A DNA stretch of 64,000 nucleotides, taken from assembly GCF_037126175.1 (NCBI RefSeq), contig NZ_CP146986.1, forward strand, positions 1,950,501 through 2,014,500, written 5' to 3'. This DNA comes from Pseudomonas sp. RSB 5.4 (GTDB taxonomy: Bacteria; Pseudomonadota; Gammaproteobacteria; Pseudomonadales; Pseudomonadaceae). This document shows positions 9,166 through 17,577 of this stretch, piece after piece. The notes beneath the pieces are model-generated. The model saw nothing but the letters and a program-made list of their open reading frames with translations. It made no database searches and was not told the DNA's origin. A program made the position numbers and the translations under genes. Within the stretch, counting starts at the first letter, position 1, and every line of letters begins with the position of its first letter.

Positions 9166-10342
9166 CTTCTGCTCCGCTGTCGTCAGCGCTTTCGTCGGGG
9201 GTGGTGACTTCGTCGCTCGGTCGCAGCAGCCAGCCTTCATCGTCAGCCGTCGCACTGATCCCGACCTGAGCCAATGCGGCTTGCCAATCCTTGTCCTTGT
9301 CATTGGCGCTGCGCCGGGCATCGGCCAGCAAACTCAACTGCAACGTGCCATCGACAAACGTCAGGCGCTCGACCGTGCCGGCCATGAACGGCATGCCACT
9401 GCCGGCCTGCAACACCAGCCGATTGAACGGCTGCGCCGGGTCCTCCGCCGCGCCCTTCTGCCGCGCCGCCAATTGCTGGCGCGCCTGCTGCAGCGGATTG
9501 AGGATCACCGGCAACTCGGGAAAGGCCTGCTTCACCCGCAGCGCCATCTGCGCCTTGAGCTGCTGACCCTGACTCGCCTCGCGAGCGGCATACAGGTTCA
9601 AGCCGATGACCCACACCGCCACCGCCAATGCGCACAGCCCCAACGCCCGGCCCCAACCGCGATGCTCGCTGCGCTGCTGTTGCACCGCACCCTGCAGGCC
9701 CCAACCCGGCAACGGCCCGGTCCAGCGTTGCGCCTCGGCCATCGGCAATTGCGCTTCCGGCGGTGGCGTCGAACCGATCCAGTGCAGCGGCGTCCCGCAG
9801 GTCAGCAGCCAATCGCCAATCTCCTCGTCGAACAACGGCTGCACCCGCGCCACCTGCACGCTTTCGCGCAGCAACAAATGGCCGACCTGCCGACAGGCCA
9901 CCGTGCCCGGCAGCACCGGCAAGCTGTACGCCGCCGGGTACAAGCCGCGCAGATTCAGACCGGCCTGCTTCAGCAATTGCCCCAGATGCTGCAAGCGTTG
10001 ACGCGGCGCCCAGGCGATCTGCACCTGCCCCGATTCGTCCCGCGAACTGTGGGCGATGTGCATGTCATTGCTGTCGCCGAGCATCAAGGCCTGCGCCGCG
10101 CATTGCACCGCCGCTGCGGTCTTGTTCGCCGGCAGCGGTGGCAAGTCGATACTCGCCAGTAGGCTGTCCGCCGGGTGCAGGAAAGCGCTCAGCGGTGGTT
10201 GCTTCGCTAACTGCGCCAGTTGACTAAAGGTCAGACGCTGCTCACGAATGACCTGCCCCTGACGGTCCAGCCACGCGCAGTCCATTTCACTGTCGAGACT
10301 CAACCCCGCCAGTGGCGGCAAGCTCACACGCAACTGACTCAT
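9158..10342 (-). CDS. hxcY: Type II secretion protein HxcY (GspL)
   Basis: The product is 394 aa with a cytoplasmic actin-like domain (to about residue 225), a single membrane helix near 235-255 (ALGLCALAVAVWVIGLNLYA) and a periplasmic domain. GspL recruits the GspE ATPase to the membrane and binds GspM. The C-terminus ends in an acidic tail (DESADDSGAEDE). It overlaps hxcX upstream by 4 bp and hxcZ downstream by 8 bp, so it is tightly coupled in the minus-strand operon. The length is typical for the family. Confidence 0.92.
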   Translation of the reverse strand: MSQLRVSLPPLAGLSLDSEMDCAWLDRQGQVIREQRLTFSQLAQLAKQPPLSAFLHPADSLLASIDLPPLPANKTAAAVQCAAQALMLGDSNDMHIAHSSRDESGQVQIAWAPRQRLQHLGQLLKQAGLNLRGLYPAAYSLPVLPGTVACRQVGHLLLRESVQVARVQPLFDEEIGDWLLTCGTPLHWIGSTPPPEAQLPMAEAQRWTGPLPGWGLQGAVQQQRSEHRGWGRALGLCALAVAVWVIGLNLYAAREASQGQQLKAQMALRVKQAFPELPVILNPLQQARQQLAARQKGAAEDPAQPFNRLVLQAGSGMPFMAGTVERLTFVDGTLQLSLLADARRSANDKDKDWQAALAQVGISATADDEGWLLRPSDEVTTPDESADDSGAEDE

Positions 10343-11295
10343 ACGCCCACCCGCGACCAGATCACCTGCGGCAGACGATCCTCGCTGCGGTGCAACAACG
10401 CATCGAGGCTGACCCGACGCTGATCCCGCCGCGCCTCGCCGCGCAGGCGAAACCAGTCGCTGGTGATGCCGACCTTGACGCTGGTCAGCTCCAGATTGGG
10501 CATGCGCAAGCGGTTGACGAAATCGCCACGGTTGATGAACCAGCGCCCGGCGTCGCGCTCATTGATCAGCGCCTGCGCCCGCTCCAGCGACAACCCCGGC
10601 ACATACGCGGCCAACACCGGCGCAGTGGCGGTATTGCCATTGAGCCAAGTGGTGGCCGGGATCACCGTCAGATACGGCGCCAGTTTGCCGATGACCACAT
10701 CATTCACACCCTCGACGCTACGCAAGTCATCAATACTGCGCAGCATCGGCAACTTCGGATTCTGCGGTTTGCGCGACGCATTCGGCGACGTGGCGCGGCC
10801 ACTGTCAAAGCCGTTTTTGCTCGCGGTGTTTTCGGCAATCTGCGGGTTCAAAAGATACGGATAAGAGCCGATCACCCGCTGACTGATGCGCTGACTCAAC
10901 CCGGCGCTGATACCGATCAACTCGCACAACCGCTGAAACGCCTGCACCTGCGCCTCATCGACACGCTCGTTGGCCACCAGATTGCGCAGGTTGAACTTGC
11001 CCTGCTCATCCTCCAGCCGCCCCTCGAAACCCTGCGCACTCAAGCGCTGCGCCCACGGCTGATCGAGCCGGGTCAACGGATCACGCTGCCGCGCATCCCA
11101 GAGCAATTGCCGGCTGATCTCCAGACCGCCGTGCAACACCCAGCGCCCCTGCACACGCTGTTGGTCCGCCTCCAGCGCGCGGGTCGAAACGCTCTGCCGG
11201 GTCAACATCCCCGCCGCAATCACCGCGACCACCGCCGCAATCAACAGCGCACTGATGATCGCCATCCCCTGCTGGTTCGATTGGCTATTCATCAC
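10339..11295 (-). CDS. hxcX: Minor pseudopilin HxcX (GspK)
   Basis: A 318-aa GspK-family protein, much larger than the other pseudopilins as expected. The prepilin peptidase site is QQG|MAIISALLIAA; the usual Glu at mature position 5 is replaced by Ser, the known GspK exception that fits the tip position of the pseudopilus. The rest forms the alpha-domain insertion (around YPYLLNP ... LRSVEGVNDVVIGKLAPYLTVIP) and the pilin core. The gene starts 5 bp after the hxcT stop and overlaps hxcY by 4 bp. Confidence 0.93.
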   Translation of the reverse strand: MMNSQSNQQGMAIISALLIAAVVAVIAAGMLTRQSVSTRALEADQQRVQGRWVLHGGLEISRQLLWDARQRDPLTRLDQPWAQRLSAQGFEGRLEDEQGKFNLRNLVANERVDEAQVQAFQRLCELIGISAGLSQRISQRVIGSYPYLLNPQIAENTASKNGFDSGRATSPNASRKPQNPKLPMLRSIDDLRSVEGVNDVVIGKLAPYLTVIPATTWLNGNTATAPVLAAYVPGLSLERAQALINERDAGRWFINRGDFVNRLRMPNLELTSVKVGITSDWFRLRGEARRDQRRVSLDALLHRSEDRLPQVIWSRVGV

Positions 11296-11300
11296 CGGCC

Positions 11301-11759
11301 TTACAGCTGCCAGGAACCGATATCGGCATTCACACCGTCGCCGTCAGGCTGACCGTCGGCACCGAGGGAAAAGATATCGATCTCGCCATTGGCGCCAGGG
11401 TTGAGGTACTGATAAGGACGACCCCACGGGTCATTCGGCAGGCGCTCCAGGTACGAACGCCAGTTACTGTTCTTCGCATCCGCCGGCCGCTCCACCAGCA
11501 CTTTCAAACCCTGACTCTGGCTCGGATAAGTACCGTGATCGAGGCGATACAACTTCAGCGCCTGCATCAAACCGCCAATATCCTGCTTCGCCGCCGTGGC
11601 CCGCGCCTGATCCGGCCGATCCAGCACCTTGGGCACCACCATCGCCGCCAGAATCCCGAGAATCACCACCACCACCATGATCTCGATCAGGGTAAAACCC
11701 TGCTGCCCACGGGGCATCCGGCTCGGTCGTCCGGGCTGTTTGAACTGCGCGATATCCAT
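11301..11759 (-). CDS. hxcT: Major pseudopilin HxcT (GspG)
   Basis: This 152-aa precursor has prepilin peptidase site RGQQG|FTLIEI with Phe+1 and Glu+5 and a 21-residue leader; an internal ATG would give a short 7-residue leader, but an AGGGA ribosome site favours the longer form. The C-terminal GspG signature NDPWGRPYQY ... DGVNADIGSW, which builds the calcium-binding loop, is complete. It is the first gene of the minus-strand run hxcT-X-Y-Z-Q-R-S and lies divergent to hxcV, with about 150 bp between them that should contain both promoters. Confidence 0.95.
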   Translation of the reverse strand: MDIAQFKQPGRPSRMPRGQQGFTLIEIMVVVVILGILAAMVVPKVLDRPDQARATAAKQDIGGLMQALKLYRLDHGTYPSQSQGLKVLVERPADAKNSNWRSYLERLPNDPWGRPYQYLNPGANGEIDIFSLGADGQPDGDGVNADIGSWQL

Positions 11760-11907
11760 CTCGACATTCCCTTGGCTTGATTCGATTCGACGCGCAGTGT
11801 TGCAAGAAGATATGTCAGGGATGTTGAAAATCCTCGGGAGTTTTGGTCGTCAAGCCGTCAAGGACGCGGGTTAGGGTCGAGGGCTGAGTTTGGGTTTTGG
11901 GCCTGTT

Positions 11908-12288
11908 ATGCCGACGCGCTCCCGAGAAAACGGATTCACCCTGATTGAAGTGCTGGTGGCGCTGGCGATTATTGCTGTGGCGATGTCGGCGGCTGTGCGC
12001 GTGGCGGGGTTAATGACGCAGAGCAGCGGGATTTTGCGGGATCGTTCGGTGGCGATGATTGCGGCGCAGACACGCATGGCGGAGTTGCAATTGGAAGGCC
12101 GATTGCCGACTGGTGTGAAAGCTGTTGATTGTGATCAAGGACGGTTGTTGTTGCGGTGTGAACAGATAATCGCAGCGGCAGAGAATGGGCGGCTGCTCAA
12201 GGTCGGGATTCAGGTGTTTGACCGCAATCAGGATGCACCGCCGTTGGCCCGCCTGGAAACGTTGCTCAGCCGGGCCAAAAGTCCCTAG
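11908..12288 (+). CDS. hxcV: Minor pseudopilin HxcV (GspI)
   Basis: A 126-aa pseudopilin with cleavage site RENG|FTLIEVLVALAII and a GspI-like C-terminal part (AAQTRMAELQLEG). ATG at 11908 gives a normal short leader; a TTG six codons upstream is open but less likely. In P. aeruginosa the order is hxcW-U-P-V-T, so hxcP should follow directly; here 13.5 kb of accessory DNA begins right after this stop codon. The gene itself looks intact. Confidence 0.9.
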   Translation: MPTRSRENGFTLIEVLVALAIIAVAMSAAVRVAGLMTQSSGILRDRSVAMIAAQTRMAELQLEGRLPTGVKAVDCDQGRLLLRCEQIIAAAENGRLLKVGIQVFDRNQDAPPLARLETLLSRAKSP

Positions 12289-12325
12289 CCCTTACGAATC
12301 GCCGAACCGTCAAAGACACCTGCTC

Positions 12326-12706
12326 CTACAAAAAACCTTTGTATTTCCCATAAAGCCAAATCACCCACGATGCACCGCACACGACATAGCTGACATGAAA
12401 TGGACTCGTCGCCCAGAACCTGAGTCCGCTGGGCAGGCGTTGAACGGCATCGATCAGCAAGGGTTCCTGCCGTTGGATACTTTTGGATGTAATCAACTGG
12501 CTGACAGCGGTCATCCGCTGAGTTCTCGAGTAAAAACTTCCCCCTGATGAACCACAGTCCATGGATAAGTAGAGCCACTCATCAAAGTGTTTTTCCAGAG
12601 CATCGAGTTTTGTATAAACCGCGTAGAAAATCATTGCGCAGTTGATCACGCCCAGCAGGAGCAGCGCCCCACATGCCCAGGCAAATATTATTTCGGTGAT
12701 TTCCAT
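12326..12706 (-). CDS. Two-helix membrane protein, second immunity candidate
   Basis: A 126-aa protein with a helix near residues 7-30 (IFAWACGALLLLGVINCAMIF) and another near 100-120 (VSYVVCGASWVIWLYG), separated by a polar loop. It aligns along its length with its upstream neighbour (shared QRLPSGLRFW/QSLPLNLRRW block and final helix), so the two are paralogs. Two-helix membrane proteins behind a glycine-rich membrane toxin are typical immunity proteins. There is no obvious ribosome site and a gap of about 125 bp to the neighbour. Function is inferred from context only. Confidence 0.6.
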   Translation of the reverse strand: MEITEIIFAWACGALLLLGVINCAMIFYAVYTKLDALEKHFDEWLYLSMDCGSSGGSFYSRTQRMTAVSQLITSKSIQRQEPLLIDAVQRLPSGLRFWATSPFHVSYVVCGASWVIWLYGKYKGFL

Positions 12707-12830
12707 TATTCGGAATACTCATGAGTTTCTTGCCCTGAAAACTCACCATCATCAAACATCCTTTTTCTGTCTCCACGGCACCCAGACGGCTCGCGCTAGC
12801 ACTTGATAGACGACCGGTTTCTCATGGTGC

Positions 12831-13220
12831 TTACTCGAACAGTCCTAAATATTCCGCCCAACCATACAAAGCCAAAATTCCCAGCAGAGAAAATGCATTC
12901 AATCGATATGGAATTTCGACCCACCGCCGCAAATTCAGCGGAAGGCTCTGGACATCTTCGAGGGCGCTCGGATTATCCAGTAACAGGCGCGAAGGACGTT
13001 TACGAAGCAAAGCAGTGATCAGGTTGAGCCTGTACCTCCGCGCCCAAAAACCGGAACGTCTCTTCTGAGGGCAGTTGTGGAGCAGAAAGCAATTTTCAAG
13101 GTGCAATTCAATTTCGGAAAGCTTGAAATACCCGACATAGATCATCACCAGAACGTTGGAGATGATCAGCACCAGTAACGCAATGCCAGTGGCGGCGAAC
13201 AGAAGTTTGATTTCACTCAT
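12831..13220 (-). CDS. Two-helix membrane protein, probable immunity protein of the adjacent effector
   Basis: The start MSEIKLLFAATG gives 129 aa; it overlaps the end of the effector gene by 8 bp, the coupling expected of an effector-immunity pair. One helix spans about residues 7-30 (FAATGIALLVLIISNVLVMIYVG) and a second lies near the C-terminus (LNAFSLLGILALYG). The middle is basic and contains FWARRYRL. It is paralogous to the next gene downstream. A membrane location fits protection against a membrane-inserting toxin; no named family was recognised. Confidence 0.65.
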   Translation of the reverse strand: MSEIKLLFAATGIALLVLIISNVLVMIYVGYFKLSEIELHLENCFLLHNCPQKRRSGFWARRYRLNLITALLRKRPSRLLLDNPSALEDVQSLPLNLRRWVEIPYRLNAFSLLGILALYGWAEYLGLFE

Positions 13221-14556
13221 TTGAGGTTGCTTCGTAAACGATTTCACCGACGACATCGCCGATCTTAGATCCTGTATTGCCTGCTACAGAAGCTGTCGCG
13301 CCGCTGATGACGAGGACGCAAATAACGCCGCCAATGCCTCGTGTTTTTAGTGCAACACCTGCGCAATACTCCATTGTGAGCGGTGCGGTATATGTGGTTG
13401 CCGCGAGAGTTGTTCCAACGTTACCTGCCAGTTTGCTGCCTTCGATGAATTTAACCTTCTGGCATTCTTGATCAGTACCGGTACGGCACACTTCGTTGAT
13501 TCGTAGAGTTGCCGCCCCTGTTGCTAAACCTATTCCGACGTAACCTCCGATCTGCATGAACTTTGCCGCCCGCGCAACGCCAACGATGTTGGACGCATAT
13601 CCCGGCAACTGAGTGGGACCTCCCGCTTTATCCCAACGGTGAATGGTTCTTCGAGTCGACAAACCCAATGCTCTTTTAAGCTTGGGGTGATCGGCAATTC
13701 CGGTTCCCTTGCGTACCAGCGCCCCAAGGCCACCATCAAGCTTCGTCAAGATCCGTTTGCGCTGTGCAAAAAAATCCGGCGAGCGAAGATGCCCGTATTG
13801 CCGATAATGCTGCTGGTGCAGTTGCTCCATATCCTGCAAAGCTTTTTTCAACCCATCCAGATGCTGGCCGATCATATAAGAGGCAATCCCCAGCGACCCC
13901 GCCGACACCTCCAGAAACGGCTCAATGACCTCATGATGCTCAACCATGAACGAAGCTTCTTCATCCGAAAGGTCTTTCAACGCCTCGTTCACCTTCTCCG
14001 CAGCGGCCATCATCTGTGCTTCTTCGCGCCGGCACATGTAGTTGCGAGAGTCACTGAACAAGACCATTTGCCCAGGTTTGACCCGCTCACCGAGGTGTCG
14101 ATTGAGTGAGCGGAATTCGCGAAGCAGTGAATCGCCGGGCCTGATTTCGTACAACTCCCGTTCAAGCGCTTCGAGCGTCATGGGTTTCTGAACGATGTGG
14201 AAGCCCGATTCGGCGGGTTGCGGCAAGGTATAGGCGTGTTCCTCCACCAGATGTTGTGCGGGAGGAGGCTCGGGTTTGGGGTTGAAGGCGCTCCAGGAGG
14301 CACCGCCGCTATCTGCAACCTTGCGCGGTTTCACTACTGCCCACTCACCGTTATGCACAGCATCGATGAGTTTTCGCTTATTCGCGCCTTGCCTGTAGTT
14401 GGAACGATGCAGGCCCATGGCTTTTAACAAGTCGTCGAATCCGGGCAAGTCGTCCGGGCGATTCATTGCCTGTCGGAATTCTTCCATGGCTTGGTAGGAA
14501 TCAAGGATCTGGTCTCGCTGACCATGCAGCTCGCTTTGCGGAATGAGTCTGGCCAC
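13213..14556 (-). CDS. Putative membrane-active effector with LysM-like segment and glycine-zipper C-terminus
   Basis: The product is 447 aa from a GTG start preceded by GGAG. The N-terminal third is polar. A LysM-like stretch (LYEIRPGDSLLREF ... VKPGQMVLFSDS) lies near residues 135-170, a long helical middle near 180-290, and the C-terminal 130 residues are hydrophobic and rich in Gly/Ala, with GGYVGIGLATGAATL and GGVICVLVISGATASVAG as glycine-zipper helices. There is no signal peptide. A cytoplasmic protein with a membrane-inserting tail, followed by coupled two-helix membrane proteins, fits a type VI-delivered or related polymorphic toxin that disturbs the inner membrane. Role is inference; a transport or structural role cannot be excluded. 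Confidence 0.6.
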   Translation of the reverse strand: MARLIPQSELHGQRDQILDSYQAMEEFRQAMNRPDDLPGFDDLLKAMGLHRSNYRQGANKRKLIDAVHNGEWAVVKPRKVADSGGASWSAFNPKPEPPPAQHLVEEHAYTLPQPAESGFHIVQKPMTLEALERELYEIRPGDSLLREFRSLNRHLGERVKPGQMVLFSDSRNYMCRREEAQMMAAAEKVNEALKDLSDEEASFMVEHHEVIEPFLEVSAGSLGIASYMIGQHLDGLKKALQDMEQLHQQHYRQYGHLRSPDFFAQRKRILTKLDGGLGALVRKGTGIADHPKLKRALGLSTRRTIHRWDKAGGPTQLPGYASNIVGVARAAKFMQIGGYVGIGLATGAATLRINEVCRTGTDQECQKVKFIEGSKLAGNVGTTLAATTYTAPLTMEYCAGVALKTRGIGGVICVLVISGATASVAGNTGSKIGDVVGEIVYEATSNE

Positions 14557-14726
14557 GCCCGTCTCCAGTTCTGAAAACGGGGGACTTTGGCGAACAGACT
14601 CAACTTTGAATGCAGGATGGATCGCTGTTCGTTGTAGGGGAAATCCGTATTTCTGGTTTCGGATTCCGGGCTCGAATCCTCAGTGTTTTATAGCGGCCGT
14701 GGTTGGCGGATCGGCGAACTTCGCGA

Positions 14727-14771
14727 CAGAGGGGACCGATTCATTTTCCGAGAATAAATCCGTCCCCTCTG
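14727..14771. repeat. GGGGAC-type palindromic element, copy 1
   Basis: An imperfect inverted repeat, CAGAGGGGACCGATTCATTTT against AATAAATCCGTCCCCTCTG, in the 340-bp gap between the effector start and the first DUF6124-type gene. Similar elements occur at four more places in this island and nowhere that I could see in the flanking core regions. Confidence 0.8.
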
Positions 14772-14903
14772 TCCCAAGCTCCCACCGGTTTCAGCGACTT
14801 ACACAAAATCTGTGATCAACATAAATCCCTGTGGGAGCGAGCTTGCTCGCGAAGGCGCCAGAATGAACACCCGATCAATCACCAGGTGATCCCGACACCC
14901 GCA

Positions 14904-15263
14904 TCACCCCGGCAATTGCAAATTATCCAACGCCCGATTCACCGCCAAGTCCCCGAGCATAATCAACTGCGCAATCCCCGCCAGCGCGTGCCGCTGCGAC
15001 ACCGGTAACAAACTGGCAATGTTCTGCGCGAGGGTTTTGGCCGAAGCAAGCGTCTCACTGGCATCGACCAGCAGCTCTTCGGTTTTATTGTCCGCCGTCA
15101 CGGCATACATTCCGCGGGTTTTACGTGGCGGCGGTGTGGAACCGGGCGGACAGAGGTAATGGTCGAGCGCGCGGTCGGCGGCTTCGTGGAGTTTTTTTGA
15201 GTCGATGGATTCGTAGGGTGAAACCGAGGCGGTTTCGGGTGGGTTGGGTGTAGGTTTGATCAT
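14904..15263 (-). CDS. DUF6124-type small protein, copy 1
   Basis: A 119-aa soluble protein of a family very common in fluorescent pseudomonads (DUF6124). It opens MIKPTPNPPETASVSPYES, then SKKLHEAADRALDHYL, a Pro-rich turn and an all-helical C-terminal half (LLVDASETLASAKTLAQNIASLLPVSQRHALAGIAQLIMLG). No signal peptide or membrane segment is visible and no catalytic motif is recognisable; the helical half could mediate dimerisation. The paralog at 18121-18480 differs at only a few residues. It is preceded by a long leader with covarying stems, which suggests regulated expression. Function is unknown. Confidence 0.8.
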   Translation of the reverse strand: MIKPTPNPPETASVSPYESIDSKKLHEAADRALDHYLCPPGSTPPPRKTRGMYAVTADNKTEELLVDASETLASAKTLAQNIASLLPVSQRHALAGIAQLIMLGDLAVNRALDNLQLPG

Positions 15264-15272
15264 GGTGAAGCT

Positions 15273-15600
15273 CCTTGATTGTTGGAGCCGCCACAGTTCG
15301 CTGCGAAACGAAGGGAGGTGGCAGCTGTACGCAGGTTCGCAGACCGGGAATCAAGGAACCCGGCATACCCGAAGGTATCCCGCGCACAGCCGCCATGAAG
15401 CACCATCGCCAAAAAAAGCAACGATTGGGAGCGCTGTGCGCCTTGATTGATCCGGGCTGCGAAACCCGATCGCTGATTCGTCAGCGACCAAACCACAATA
15501 GAACCCGCCCCCAAGGCGCACAAGCCGGCGGATTCTGGCGTAGCTGTAGGCAACGGCGCAAGGATGTGTAGCCTGGGAGAGTGTCTGGAGATGTCTTTTT
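15273..15600 (-). promoter_or_regulatory. Putative structured RNA leader with mutually exclusive stems, copy 1
   Basis: Segments A (CCTTGATT, 15273-15280) and B (CTGCGAAAC, 15301-15309) recur in direct orientation at 15441-15448 and 15457-15465; a single complementary pair lies between them as B' (TTCGCAG, 15336-15342) and A' (AATCAAGG, 15349-15356). The central pair can therefore join either flank but not both. Further stems: ATACC-CGAA-GGTAT (15365-15378) and TCGCTGA-TTCG-TCAGCGA (15470-15487). The part nearest the presumed promoter (about 15508-15600) is almost identical in both copies. If transcribed on the minus strand it is the leader of the DUF6124-type gene; direction and function are inferred. 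Confidence 0.55.
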
Positions 15601-15963
15601 AAACGCCGACGTTCATCGAGGTCTTACTGCGGCACCTCCCAACTTAAAAAATCCTCCCCATTAACGGGATTCCTGCGGACAAAGCGTAACCCCAGTCGGG
15701 GCGCAAAGGCATTGCGAGCAACCCGACAGAAGTCACTCACAAACAGTCAATCAAAAAATTGTAAGAAATGTTGAGTGCAACTTTTGCCTCAGGCATTCTG
15801 TGCGACGCAAAAGTACATGGGCGGTAGATTTTCCGCGTTCCTCCCCCAGGGCGCATTTTCTAGCTACCCCAACGCTTGCCCTGCGTGCTCTCTCAGTGGC
15901 CGGAATGTCGATTTCTATTCCAATCAGGCCAAGGACATCTGAATCTTTGAAAAGGAACTTCCC

Positions 15964-16461
15964 GTGAGTGGCAAACCAGCAGCCCGCGTCACAGATCCCA
16001 CCAATTGCCCGCTCCCGGGGCATGGCACTAATCCAATTGTCAGCGGCTCGCCCAATGTCAATTTCGACGGTCTACCCGCCGCTCGGATGACCGATAAATC
16101 CGCCTGCGGTAGCCCGATCACTGGAGCGGTCAGCTCGACAGTTTTTATCAATGGGCTGAATGCCGCTACTCAAGGCAGTACCGGCGGCCACGGCAACGTA
16201 GTTGTAGGTGGCTCGGGCACGGTCATCATTGGCGACACCGTCGTATCAGCGCCTTTCAGCGGTCTGACGTCGATGCCCGTGCACTTCAGCGACAAGTTCA
16301 GGCTTATTGACGACGAGTCAGGGGAGCCGCTAGCTAATCTTGATTACGCCATTCAGCGAGCTGACGGCAGCATTGAGCATGGTGTCAGCGATTCAATGGG
16401 GTATACGCACGTAATCAGGTCGCACCTCGCCGAAACGATCCAGCTGTTTTTGGAGGATTGA
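15964..16461 (+). CDS. PAAR-domain type VI secretion tip protein with C-terminal extension
   Basis: The product is 165 aa from a GTG start with AAGGAA upstream. Residues 1-95 are a PAAR domain (repeats such as ARVTDPTNC, GSPNVNFDGLPAARMTDK, GSGTVIIGDTVV) that sharpens the VgrG spike and carries effectors. Residues about 105-165 (FRLIDDESGEPLANLDYAI ... MGYTHVI) resemble a small beta-sandwich extension found behind PAAR or VgrG domains, probably an adaptor. The muramidase gene follows 36 bp downstream, so this PAAR likely delivers it. No vgrG, hcp or structural T6SS genes are in the window; the machine must be elsewhere. About 315 bp upstream contains no gene and should hold the promoter. Confidence 0.88.
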   Translation: MSGKPAARVTDPTNCPLPGHGTNPIVSGSPNVNFDGLPAARMTDKSACGSPITGAVSSTVFINGLNAATQGSTGGHGNVVVGGSGTVIIGDTVVSAPFSGLTSMPVHFSDKFRLIDDESGEPLANLDYAIQRADGSIEHGVSDSMGYTHVIRSHLAETIQLFLED

Positions 16462-16497
16462 AAATGGATGTCAAAGTAAATAACGGAAGTTTTCCTC

Positions 16498-17121
16498 ATG
16501 GCTGAAGTCATTAGCAAAAACGGCCGAAAAATGTCATCTGTCGCCACCCGAACGGTGACACCTGTCAAAGACTCCAGCACTAAAGCTGTATCCGTAGACG
16601 CAAAGCAACAAAAGAGGCGTGCCGAGAATGCGGAGTTCTTAAAAAATAAAAATGTGCAGGCCTTTCTGGATACGTTGGCACAAGTCGAGGGTGGCGATTA
16701 TCACGCGAAATTCGGCTATGGTTGGGCAGCCGGCTGGAAATCCGGGAAGTGGACATTCAGTGATGAGTCTACTCACCCAGGTCCAGGTTTCGGAGGTTCA
16801 ACTACAGCTTCTGGAAGGTACCAGATCACGAAAGCCACATGGTCGGAACTCTCCATCAAAGCAATGGGGCTATCTGACTTCAGCCCCGGAACGCAGGACT
16901 TGATTGCCGTTGAACTACTGCGCAACGTGAGCGCGATCGAACCGCTGATCGGTGGCGACTTAAAAACTGCAGTTGGAAAAGCATCAAAAAAATGGGAAGC
17001 GTTGCCTATGGGGCCGGGCATGGCAAATCGACCCATCAATGGGAAGCCTTCCGGCCAACCTTATACTGAGTACGACGAAGTGGAAAAAATATATAAGGGC
17101 TTTGGCGGTACTGTTAAATGA
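16498..17121 (+). CDS. Lambda R-like (GH104) lytic muramidase, T6SS effector
   Basis: A 207-aa protein with a basic N-terminal tail of about 48 residues and then a phage lambda endolysin R-type domain. NVQAFLDTLAQVEGGD contains the presumed catalytic Glu64; GRYQITKATW, GLSDFSPGTQDLIAVELL and WEALPMGPGMANRP follow the lambda R order closely. Such enzymes cut the peptidoglycan glycan chain. There is no signal peptide, so delivery into the target periplasm must come from the PAAR/T6SS route. The stop overlaps the start of a periplasmic protein gene (ATGA), the normal effector-immunity arrangement. Fold and catalytic residue are strong calls; anti-bacterial use is inference from context. Confidence 0.88.
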   Translation: MAEVISKNGRKMSSVATRTVTPVKDSSTKAVSVDAKQQKRRAENAEFLKNKNVQAFLDTLAQVEGGDYHAKFGYGWAAGWKSGKWTFSDESTHPGPGFGGSTTASGRYQITKATWSELSIKAMGLSDFSPGTQDLIAVELLRNVSAIEPLIGGDLKTAVGKASKKWEALPMGPGMANRPINGKPSGQPYTEYDEVEKIYKGFGGTVK

Positions 17122-17459
17122 AACTAAAAATATTAGCCATCAGCCTTTTGTGTTGCGTCAGTTCATTTTCTAGCGCAGCGGACGTTCCCATCAAAGAGGG
17201 AATGCCATTTACGCAAGCCCGAAAAGCTTTGTTAAAAAATGGCTGGAAGCCGAATCCGACCTACTCAGGTGAATTCGGGGTTGAAAGCATCATCCAAAGA
17301 AAAGGTTTCAATGAAATCGAATCCTGCACAGAGGGCGTCCGTTTCTGCAGCTTCAACTACATCAAGAACGGAGATTGTTTAGGTGTAGGAACTGTCGGCG
17401 AAGAAGTCAAAGACATGAAAATTTATTCCTGGAACTTCAAATGTCCTGAAAAGGATTGA
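17118..17459 (+). CDS. Periplasmic immunity protein of the muramidase effector
   Basis: A 113-aa protein with a clear Sec signal peptide (MKLKILAISLLCCVSSFSSA|AD). The mature part contains IKEGMPFTQARKALLKNGWKP and a pair of cysteines around FCSFNY. It overlaps the muramidase gene by four bases, and a periplasmic address matches the place where a peptidoglycan-cutting effector acts. The GM-F-ARK-L-K-GWKP block is shared with the second exported protein downstream, which marks them as paralogs. No named family was recognised; the role comes from position and topology. Confidence 0.78.
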   Translation: MKLKILAISLLCCVSSFSSAADVPIKEGMPFTQARKALLKNGWKPNPTYSGEFGVESIIQRKGFNEIESCTEGVRFCSFNYIKNGDCLGVGTVGEEVKDMKIYSWNFKCPEKD

Positions 17460-17463
17460 AATC

Positions 17464-17577
17464 AGAAATCGACAACAAGGTGGGCGGCGCTTCCCGAAGG
17501 TCCAGGCAAGAACAACCTTACGCCGAGTATCCGGATTTTTTATCGACCTACAAAGCTGCGGGAGGAACTGTCGAATG
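17464..17577 (+). pseudogene. Remnant of a second GH104 muramidase effector
   Basis: One frame reads RWAALPEGPG, matching KWEALPMGPG of the intact muramidase; after a frameshift or small deletion another frame reads QPYAEYPDFLSTYKAAGGTVE and stops, matching QPYTEYDEVEKIYKGFGGTVK. The remnant stop overlaps the following immunity gene with the same ATGA junction as the intact pair, showing that a complete effector once stood here. Confidence 0.8.

Larger units (their letters stand above)
14779..15647. repeat. Direct repeat of about 870 bp, left copy
   Basis: This block (single REP at 14829-14860, DUF6124-type gene, structured element, tail ending GGCACCTCC) is repeated in the same orientation at 17996-18862. 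The gene parts are nearly identical; the structured element differs at paired positions. The two copies bracket the PAAR/muramidase effector cassette. Confidence 0.9.

Noticed and set aside
12582..12776. Small minus-strand frame before the second immunity candidate
   Set aside because: It overlaps the better supported 126-aa membrane protein in another frame and has no homology or ribosome site.
14620..14700. tRNA-like string (GGGCTCGAATCC) upstream of the effector
   Set aside because: No acceptor, D or anticodon arm could be folded around it.
15260..15553. Minus-strand frame in the leader of the first DUF6124 gene (and the counterpart at 18527-18775), sharing PTATPESAGLCAL
   Set aside because: Only the part over the conserved leader end is alike; the remainder diverges by stem exchanges that preserve base pairing, not protein sequence, so it is better explained as RNA.
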